Source: Adineta vaga (Eukaryota > Rotifera). Taken from it: a stretch of DNA of 64,000 nt. Every line of letters begins with the position of its first letter. Position 1 is the first letter of the stretch. The notes below the pieces were generated by a model. That model did not search any database, was not told the origin of the DNA, and worked only from the letters and a program-made list of their open reading frames with translations. Location of the stretch: positions 558,001 to 622,000 of the forward strand of contig CP075497.1 of NCBI GenBank assembly GCA_021613535.1, given 5' to 3'. A program made the position numbers and the translations under genes. Shown one piece after another: positions 56,246 to 64,000 of this stretch.

Positions 56246-58196
56246 ATATGTTACTTATATGTAGTATTCGAAAGAATATAATGTATTTTGTATTTCCATC
56301 GAACCCATTATATGTATCTTGAAGATGCGATGAATAATTTCTTTCTTTCTTTCTTTGGGTTTTTTTCTAGTTCTTTCGATGAATGTAATACGATACTATA
56401 AGTATAGTGCTTCACGGAGGAAATTAATGAATCATACGATTATAACTTGGAAAAAGCCTATATACAATAGAAAATATTCCCATTACAGTATGATATACGA
56501 ATATTGAGAGAATACTTTCTATTCCGCGATGATGCACATTCCGGAATCAGTTCCGCCGTAAGAATTAGTTCCAACCAATTTCGGTACTGCTTCGATTACC
56601 AAATAAACTGGGTACCGACCGAATTCCGTGCCGGAATCACTGGCTTTTCTCTTATCCTCACTTTCCTGCATTTTCTTTTCGAACGACAAACACTTCTGTA
56701 TATACAGATACAAATGACAAAAGGTATACTCGAATCATATTATTATTGAAGATAAAAAATAAATTATCATATTGTACTTGATAGAGTGACATCAAATATA
56801 AAAAACAATAATATTTTATGTTTTAATTATAATTCTTCGGTATATGATACAAAGCATCTTAAGGACATTGTTTTAAACAGATCATTTTCATTGAATATAA
56901 TAAAAATATAACAATATACACTTAGTAAGATCTATATTAAGAGAGACAACTCGTCTAAAAATCGTATCGCTCATGTCGAAAAATGTCGCAATAAAAATAG
57001 ATAATCTTTTTCCTGATACATAAGAACTGTGCCGAAATTAAGAATAGCTAAGATTCATCTGATCGAATTAGGTGATTTCAAGATTCTCTTCTATAAAAGT
57101 TTGGTTCTACGCAGCAGGTGTACTTGTTACTCATTAAAATCCGACGATTATTACATGAATGATCAGACATGCTGGTAACGTACATTTCATCAGCAATGTA
57201 AAAGTAAGAATGAACAATATTTACACATCACTCGATAAGATGCTGGTGTCAATATAAGTGATGTGGAATTAATGATAAAGGGGGAAAAAATATAAAATAC
57301 TGGATTTATTCATGCATACGACTCTGATTTACCTGTTGCTTTCTGCCATAATCGATCGTGTTAAGCATTTACTTTCTTTTTATATCGTATATATATATAT
57401 ATTTGTCGACTTTTCATTGCAAGATTGAATTCAGGTTAGTGAAACAGTATGTGTAATTTGAATAAAAGTTCCAGAGTGGATGAGGACGTGTGGGTGAAGA
57501 TGTACATGAGTTTATACTCTTAACCCACACTCACATTTATTCGATTGATTATATTATTGATAATTATCAACAATATCAAATTTTTTTACTATCATTTAAG
57601 TCGGAAATAAATCCTTTATTATCGGGTTTATTGATTCTATTTGTTGGAGTAAGATGCAATAAGATGATAATTGTTTTGCAAGTTTTAATGAAGCTAAAAA
57701 ATAATTTACGTTCAATTTATATTCATGAATTGTGTAATTGAATAAAGGGAGAGTAATAAACAAAATATGATTTTTTGTATTCTTGTCTATACTGACGATG
57801 AACAATAAATAAAGATATGCTGAATATAATATATTCGTTTGTTCATAACTATATTTATATATGATTATATATATATATTAGATTGACCAAAGCTTTTGAA
57901 CGTTACTTCTAATCGAATGTTTAAAGGTTCATTTGTAATAAGTCTACGTCTTTGTTCTCATTGGTCGCGATACACATGAAAACAGTTTTTAAATTATTTT
58001 TCTGTCTGTATATGATTTATGTATGGTTTTGAATAATTAATTTCAAATTTATATATTAATGATGTCGCTTTAGTCTTTTCAAGATCGTGGTAATAAATAA
58101 AATTGTAAGACAATAATAATATATTTTCCTGTCTCTTTCTCTTTTTGATGGCGATGTACTGGTGTTATATATACATAAATAAGACAATAAGGAATG
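56246..58196. other. Intergenic
   Basis: Contains ATTCCGGAATCAGTTCCG (56530) and an inverted-looking CCGTGCCGGAATCACT (56625), a hairpin element at 57477-57536 and AT-rich sequence. The frames at 56504 and 57490 have no support. Confidence 0.4.
57477..57536. repeat. Telomere-like hairpin element, diverged
   Basis: TGGATGAGGACGTGTGGGTG, spacer with TTTATACTCTTA, right arm ACCCACACTCACATT. Confidence 0.55.
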
Positions 58197-59681
58197 TTAC
58201 ATGTTCGCTATCTGGTTGCAGTTGTTACGTTGTATTAATTTTTCCAATCGTATATGTAATTTTTCCTGTAAAACAGGATTTTCTCCGATTGGATTGCCAC
58301 ATAGATCTAGCGTAATAAGTGTCTATATGTAGAAGAAAAGAGATATTGATACGATATGTAGACAAACGCAGAGAATATGAACAAGAATCACCTGGTTATT
58401 TTCTAATGCATCGATCAGATGTTGTATTCCGATAGTATGAATTCGATTGATAGAGAGATCGAGTGTATTAAGTGTCTATATACATGAAAAGAATGAGTAT
58501 AGTTATATGAAGTAGATGAAGAAAGAAGATTATACTTGATTATTTCTTATGGTATCAGCTAAATATTTTGCTCCTGAATCTCCAATTTGATTGAGAGAGA
58601 GATTGAGTACGGTAAGTGTCTGTATGATAAAATCATGAAGTTAATGAAGAAATAAATATATATAGTTACCTGATTATTTTGCAATGCATCGGCTAGATAT
58701 TCTGTTCCTTGATCTCCGATTTGATTAGTGTAGAGATTGAGTTTGATCAATGTCTATGTATTAAAAGTAACAAAAACGATGATACAAAGTAAATTACGAG
58801 AGAAAAATGAGTACCTGATTATATCTTAATGCATTGGCAAGATGTTGTGCTCCAGTAGATCGAATTTGATTATCGGCGAGATTCAGAACAGTAAGTGTCT
58901 TTCGAATATATAATGAAGATATTAATATGAAATAATGACGAGGGAAAAATGCTTACGTGATTATTTCTTAATGCATCAGCTAGATATTCTACTTCTTTAT
59001 CACCGATATGATTAATAGCGAGATCAATTGTGTTCAGTGTCTGTATAAACAAATAAACTTTGTAGTATAAGATGAATGAAGCGTGAGGGAAAGAGAAAGG
59101 AAGTCACATGATTAGTTCTTATTGTATCACCAAAATATTTCGCTCCATTGGTTCCAATTCGATTATCTCGAAGATTGAGTATAGTAAGTGTCTGTAGACA
59201 AATATGAAGTTGACAATATAGGATATTGTAAAGAAAATTACCTTATTTTCAAGTAATGCAATGGCTAAGTGTTTTGCACCTTTATCTCCGATTCGATTAC
59301 TTTCAAGATCTAGTACAACGAGTGTCTGTATAAAGAAGAGTGTACATTACAAATGAGATATTTTATTCGATAAATAAATCCTTTTTATATTATTTTAATG
59401 TCGTATATTTTTAGAAATTCTTAATAATAATTAAATATTACCTGATTATCATGGAGTACTTTGGCTATAATCTCAGCACCTTCATGTGTTATACTATTGT
59501 TCGATAAGTTAAGATTGGTGCATTTTTGCTTGATTATTGCTTCATTCAACACATGTTCAATATCATCATCAGTCAAGTTTTTTTCTCTATAGGATAATTC
59601 CAAAGAATATTTTGGTTTGATTTTAATCTTTTCTTCATTTTTCTGTAAACTTGTATTAGTATTCGAAGTTTTCAAAGCCAT
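58197..59681 (-). CDS. LRR protein (ribonuclease-inhibitor/NLR type), nine exons, one per repeat
   Basis: Exon 1 (59681-59442) encodes an N-terminal cap and the first LRR (ALKTSNTNTSLQKNEE ... LNLSNNSITHEGAEIIAKVL). Seven exons of exactly 84 nt follow (59325-59242, 59191-59108, 59040-58957, 58898-58815, 58753-58670, 58619-58536, 58475-58392), each encoding one 28-residue repeat of the type TLTxLxLxxNxIGxxGAxxLA and all in phase 0. Exon 9 (58322-58197) carries the last repeat and the C-terminus. The product is about 317 residues, horseshoe-shaped, without a signal peptide. Such LRRs bind proteins, as in ribonuclease inhibitors or NLRC-type immune proteins; there is no NACHT domain here. Introns are about 50-60 bp with GTAA/GTGA donors. 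Confidence 0.9.
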
Positions 59682-60358
59682 TGTAGATAAAATCTATCTA
59701 TAAATAGAGAAATTTAATTAAAACTATCGAATTATTTTGTTCATTGGTGGCCCAAAACATGTTTCTATCGGTATTCATCTTATTTTTTGTACAAAATCAT
59801 TTGTTGTTTGCCTATTTGTACAAACGTTTCTTTTGATGAGAGAAAGACACACATGCTTTGTTATTTTTATTTTACGAAGCTTTTAAAAAACGTTTCTATC
59901 AATACATGTGACCATAATAACATCAATGAAAACAATACATTTGAATTTAAAACAGGCTGATGCTGTCATAGCAACATACTAACAACAAATAAATAAAATT
60001 CAGTTCTATTGAAGTAGGTGTGGGTGTGGGTCTTTTGTATTCATACCCACACCCACCCTCACCCTCAATATTTTTATTCTTTATATTATGAATTCTTTGT
60101 TTTTTATTCACTTTTTACAGAGAACGCTACCTGTCAATAAAATTCGTATTCTGAGTACCCTATCCAGTATTGGTGCTTGATCATATATAGAAGTGATTCA
60201 TTGTATGCTCGTTCTGCTCTTCCTTTCACATCTAACTGCCTGCTTAATTAGACTTCTCTGATGATTATTCATACGTGACGATACAACCATTTCATCAAGT
60301 ATAAAATATAGACTCTCCACAAATATTTGAAGACGCTTTTATTCATTCACGTGTAAAG
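59682..60358. other. Intergenic with a telomere-like hairpin
   Basis: Upstream region of both flanking genes (divergent). The hairpin at 60009-60069 lies in it. Confidence 0.5.
60009..60069. repeat. Telomere-like hairpin element
   Basis: ATTGAAGTAGGTGTGGGTGT continues into GGGTC, spacer TTTTGTATTCATA, right arm CCCACACCCACCCTCACCCT ending CAAT. The borders ATTGA and TCAAT mirror each other. Confidence 0.75.
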
Positions 60359-63300
60359 ATGAAACGTATTATTGAATCTAGTTTAAAAGAGGAACTACAA
60401 TCGTCAATATTATTTCATGTTCCTCCTTTAACTGCATCACTCAAATTGGATAGTGCACTTGCTCAACTAATTACACTGTTACCAAAAATAGACGTGCAAG
60501 AGCAAATCGAAAATGATGCTTACATTATCTGGTTAAAACAAGATCGAATCACTGTTCAAGAATACATTAATGGTATCAATGTGAAAATGTTTTACGCGAA
60601 CGATGAATTAAATGATTGGATATCTAAAATACGAACATCCAATGTGTTTTTGATAGTTGATTATATACTTTTTGAAAGTATAAAAACATTGCTATTAGAT
60701 TCACGAAATATTATATTGGTTTATATATTAATGAATGAAACAAATGCTCATAGCTCATTGGTGGCAAATATACAGTCAACTATTTGCAAAATTTCCTCGA
60801 ATAAAGACGAATTATTTCATTTAATTATGCAAGATATCGATATGTGTACGAAAGATTTAATATCTACTAGTATTCTTGATCTTGTTGAAAAAGAAGAGTC
60901 AACTAATCAAATAAAAAATTCATCATTTCTATGGTATTATTTGCTGATCGACAGTCTATTCTCTTTGAAAACATATACGTTGACAGCAAAAAGTGATTTA
61001 ATAAAATATTGTCGTGATCGATACTCAGAAGATATTATAGAACTAGAGAAAATATCTGAATTTGAACGAGATTATTCATCGACTAATGCTATCAGATGGT
61101 ATACACGTAACTCATTTCTCTATCGGCTGTTGAATGAAGCACTAAGGATTCGTGACATCGACACTATTTTTAAGCTTCGCTTTTTTATTATTGATTTACA
61201 AAACCAATTGGAGAAAAACTACAACGAAGAACTATTTGTAGATCAACTTCGATTATATCGTGGTCAGCTAATGTCTCCTTTAGAATTAGAAAAACTAGAG
61301 AAGAGTATTGGTAAACATATTTCAATAAACACATACTTCTCAACATCTGTAGGCTTGGATGTGGCTAAAACGTTTATCGGTACCGAACCTTCTGCAGTCT
61401 TATTCGAAATAGAGACTGATATTGCCGCACATAGCGGAAGTAAAAGAACGTTACCCGTTTCTGTGCAGACACTCAGTGTCAATCCTGATGAAATGGAAGT
61501 TATATTTCCTATTGGTACCATATTCAATATAGAATCTATGAAGAAAGAAGGAAATCAATGGCACATCAAACTAAAACAAATAAATCATGATGATAAATTA
61601 CTTCAGTTTATTCAAACAAAATATATGAACTCGCATGCATCAACAGTGAGATTTGGCGATTTACTTTTAGACATGGGTGACTGCGAAAAAGCTGAACGAT
61701 ATACTCAAATGTTAATTGATGAATTAATATTTTCTGATGACAAAGTGACCATTGCATACGCCTACGATCTCATGGGTCAAGTTCGCAGTGTACGAGGCGA
61801 TCACAAAAGTGCATTACACTGGTTTGAAAACGCGCTGGACGCTCTTCCATCAGAAAACATTTACCGTGGAACAATATATCTTAAAATTTGCTCAGTATAT
61901 CTACAGGGACATGACATTTGCAATGCTCACACATATTGCAGCAAAGCATTGAACTACGAACGACATATGGATCATTCAGACTTGGCCAGTATGTATATAC
62001 TACGTGGCGATATCTATCAACACATGAACAACTTCGATGATGCTCTTTTCTATTTAAACAAATCAGTTAATTTATGTCGTTCTCACATGCCTAACAATCA
62101 TCCTATATACGTCAGAATATATCTTACTCTCGCCACCATATATGAAACTATATCAGATTACAAGAAAGCTCTCGGATTCTACAAATCCGTGCTCTGCCTT
62201 CTACTACAGATTGTATCAGAACATCATCCGGATATAGTTTTTGCATACGAACGAGTTGCTGCGATGTATATTAATTCTGGTCATTATGAGTTAGCTATGG
62301 TTTATTGTCAAAAAGCATTAACGAACATAAAAAAATTCCAAAATGATGAAGATACAAATAAATATATAAATCCGATCGTCCCTATTTTCCTTTATAGTAC
62401 TGTAGGAGCCCTTTATGCGCATCATACCGATGTGGCAAATGCTTTGGATTATGCCAAAAAAGCAGTCAATGAGTATATTAGATATGAATATATGATACCA
62501 AAAACTTATCCAATAATAGAATCCATTTACAACAGCTTGGGATCAGCTTATGATGCAGTTGGTGATATAACTTCCGCATTAGATACTTACATAAAAGTTC
62601 TTGATCTTCCGGTAAAAGATGTAAGTGTTCGAATAATGACACTTGGAAATATAGCCAACATGTATCTAAAGAGAAGTGACAGAGAAATGGCTTTAACATA
62701 TTTGTACAAATCATATGACCTTATTTCCGAGATACCTTCATGTCTTATTAATTACAACCATCTCGCAAATATTATGTTTGGACTTTCCTATGCATATAAA
62801 CATAAAAATGACTTTGAGACAGCTTTATCTTTCGCTGAAAAAAGTTTACAACTTCTACTCATTTCGCCAAAACAAGATTCCATTCGTATTGCAGGCGCGT
62901 ACTCTTGGCTCGGTCTACTCTGTCCAGACAAAATGAAAATGTGTTGTGAAGAAATGATCAAGCTTATGTTGAAAGATAACTTTCCTGCATTACAAGGATC
63001 GATACATAACACTACTATTGGATGGTATTTTTATGAACAAAACAATTTCTCTGATGCAATAATTTATTTTCAAAAAGCATTAAATAAAATAATCGCAATC
63101 ATTCCAGTTTGTTACTCCGATTTGATGAACGCACACCAACGTCTAGCTTTGACGTACGTTAGTATGAAAACTACGGATTCAAATAATGCATTAATTCACT
63201 GTGAGGCAATCCATGATATTTATCTACAACTTGTAAACATGAAAGAAATTCCGTTAAAAGATAAAGCGAAAATGCGAAACATTGATGGCTTATTGCTGCC

Positions 63301-64000
63301 CGATGATATAAAACAAAGTTACTCGCATACGAGAAGCATTTTTAGTAATTATAGGACAATAGGATATATTTATAATCAAAGAGATGATCATAAACAAGCG
63401 TTGAATTATTTTCTAAAATCAGAAGAAATATTAACAGAGTATTTAGGTAAAACAGAATTAAAAGGCATAGAAACTCTTTATGGTTCAATCGAATGTGCAT
63501 ATGTCATGCTCAACGAATTTGATCAAGCACTTCATTATTGCGAGAAACGTTTCCAGCAGGAGTTAATAAATCAGCGAGATTATGGTAAATATTATGCTTC
63601 AATTGCTTGTTACTATTATCAGAAAAAAGAATATTTAGTTTCATTATCAAAATATAAAATAGCATTGACTTTCTTACATAATACAAAATCGAAAAATTAT
63701 AAATTATTGTCAGAAGCATATTATTATGTAGCATCTATATATATGAAGTTGAACAATTATGATTATGCTTCAATTTATCAAAAACTAGCGATGAATAATG
63801 CTTTGCAATGTGATCCAATAGATTATAAACACCTCTCAAATATGTATGATATGCTTGGATTTCATCTTTCTCTTTTGAAACCGTTTGATTGTGACGAGCC
63901 ATTATACTATTATCTGAAAGCAATTGAACATTCAAAACACCCAGTCAGTATTTATTCAGGCATTCAATTGCTTTATTTGACCAATGGTCAGTTCAATAAA
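60359..64000 (+). CDS. Very large ADP-ribosyltransferase-TPR protein, at least 1,214 aa, runs off the window
   Basis: ATG at 60359 opens an uninterrupted frame of 1,214 codons to the window edge. The N-terminus (about 50-170) has the receiver-like domain (NDAYIIWLKQD, NVFLIVDYILFES, NIILVYILM). The ART domain (about 205-400) shows the R-S-E set: R301 in LYRGQ, S328-T-S330 in YFSTSVG, and E378-x-E380 in PDEMEVIFPIG. The rest is an unusually long TPR array of roughly 18 or more units (e.g. SALHWFENALDALPSE, DALFYLNKSVNLC, SDAIIYFQKALN, YDYASIYQKLAMN). The catalytic residues predict activity on NAD+. Compared with the 588-aa paralogue at 40777, the TPR array is several times longer. No membrane segment is seen. 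The C-terminus is outside the window. Confidence 0.9.
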   Translation, partial: MKRIIESSLKEELQSSILFHVPPLTASLKLDSALAQLITLLPKIDVQEQIENDAYIIWLKQDRITVQEYINGINVKMFYANDELNDWISKIRTSNVFLIVDYILFESIKTLLLDSRNIILVYILMNETNAHSSLVANIQSTICKISSNKDELFHLIMQDIDMCTKDLISTSILDLVEKEESTNQIKNSSFLWYYLLIDSLFSLKTYTLTAKSDLIKYCRDRYSEDIIELEKISEFERDYSSTNAIRWYTRNSFLYRLLNEALRIRDIDTIFKLRFFIIDLQNQLEKNYNEELFVDQLRLYRGQLMSPLELEKLEKSIGKHISINTYFSTSVGLDVAKTFIGTEPSAVLFEIETDIAAHSGSKRTLPVSVQTLSVNPDEMEVIFPIGTIFNIESMKKEGNQWHIKLKQINHDDKLLQFIQTKYMNSHASTVRFGDLLLDMGDCEKAERYTQMLIDELIFSDDKVTIAYAYDLMGQVRSVRGDHKSALHWFENALDALPSENIYRGTIYLKICSVYLQGHDICNAHTYCSKALNYERHMDHSDLASMYILRGDIYQHMNNFDDALFYLNKSVNLCRSHMPNNHPIYVRIYLTLATIYETISDYKKALGFYKSVLCLLLQIVSEHHPDIVFAYERVAAMYINSGHYELAMVYCQKALTNIKKFQNDEDTNKYINPIVPIFLYSTVGALYAHHTDVANALDYAKKAVNEYIRYEYMIPKTYPIIESIYNSLGSAYDAVGDITSALDTYIKVLDLPVKDVSVRIMTLGNIANMYLKRSDREMALTYLYKSYDLISEIPSCLINYNHLANIMFGLSYAYKHKNDFETALSFAEKSLQLLLISPKQDSIRIAGAYSWLGLLCPDKMKMCCEEMIKLMLKDNFPALQGSIHNTTIGWYFYEQNNFSDAIIYFQKALNKIIAIIPVCYSDLMNAHQRLALTYVSMKTTDSNNALIHCEAIHDIYLQLVNMKEIPLKDKAKMRNIDGLLLPDDIKQSYSHTRSIFSNYRTIGYIYNQRDDHKQALNYFLKSEEILTEYLGKTELKGIETLYGSIECAYVMLNEFDQALHYCEKRFQQELINQRDYGKYYASIACYYYQKKEYLVSLSKYKIALTFLHNTKSKNYKLLSEAYYYVASIYMKLNNYDYASIYQKLAMNNALQCDPIDYKHLSNMYDMLGFHLSLLKPFDCDEPLYYYLKAIEHSKHPVSIYSGIQLLYLTNGQFNK

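Noticed and set aside
56504-56749. Small ORFs with repeated CCGGAAT
   Set aside because: Some symmetry of TGATTCCGGAAT-type sequence is visible, but it is too short and irregular to call an element or gene.
61264-63935. Small minus-strand and plus-strand ORFs in the large ART-TPR gene
   Set aside because: Shadow frames of the 1,214-codon plus-strand frame.

Overview
The window looks like nuclear DNA of a small AT-rich eukaryote, most likely a bdelloid rotifer (inference). The sequence shows introns of only about 46-89 bp with GT..AG borders. It holds several ADP-ribosyltransferase genes fused to TPR repeats, FG-GAP and F-box families, and dispersed GGGTGTGGG-type sequence resembling the (TGTGGG)n telomere repeat reported for bdelloids. 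Two sequences close to the bdelloid spliced leader lie upstream of SRP54. There is no bacterial operon structure.

Layout. 1-2.1 kb: two tandem paralogues of a two-pass membrane protein. 3.7-7.3 kb: an EF-hand gene, a Helitron-like fragment and a damaged membrane-protein gene. 10.5-14.3 kb: a small secreted six-cysteine peptide, a dead F-box gene and intact intronless SRP54. 15.8-20.4 kb: a four-exon type II membrane protein with 28 FG-GAP/VCBS repeats. 21-26 kb: a broken F-box gene, an unrecognised ORF, a long telomere-like tract, a ~21-bp minisatellite and a truncated SET-type gene. 27-31.6 kb: an ART-TPR gene with two in-frame TAG codons, a near-perfect 88-bp palindrome and two GPCR-like genes, one dead. 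33.4-36.2 kb: a gene split by a 2-kb element made of ACGCGT-rich arrays with 10-bp terminal inverted repeats. 37-42.5 kb: a secreted protein, a GPCR and an intact ART-TPR gene. 42.9-51.1 kb: a mosaic of gene fragments separated by telomere-like hairpins, plus an apolipoprotein-L-like gene. 52-60 kb: TMEM120, a full-length Helitron-like element, a bacterial-type lytic transglycosylase and an LRR gene with one exon per repeat. 60.4-64 kb: a very large ART-TPR gene that leaves the window.

The most unusual feature is about 25 short telomere-like elements, most of them two-armed: a G-rich arm TTGAGGGTGTGGG..., a short TATA-containing spacer and a C-rich arm ...CCCACACCCTCAA. Many sit exactly where a gene or transposon fragment begins or ends. 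They have the geometry of head-to-head telomere joins, but the constant TTGA border also fits a foldback mobile element.

Gene content is accessory in character: ADP-ribosylation, receptors, LRR and F-box proteins, surface adhesins and likely horizontally acquired enzymes. It includes a few conserved housekeeping genes (SRP54, TMEM120). This mix, with many pseudogenes, suggests a subtelomeric or otherwise repeat-rich region (inference).
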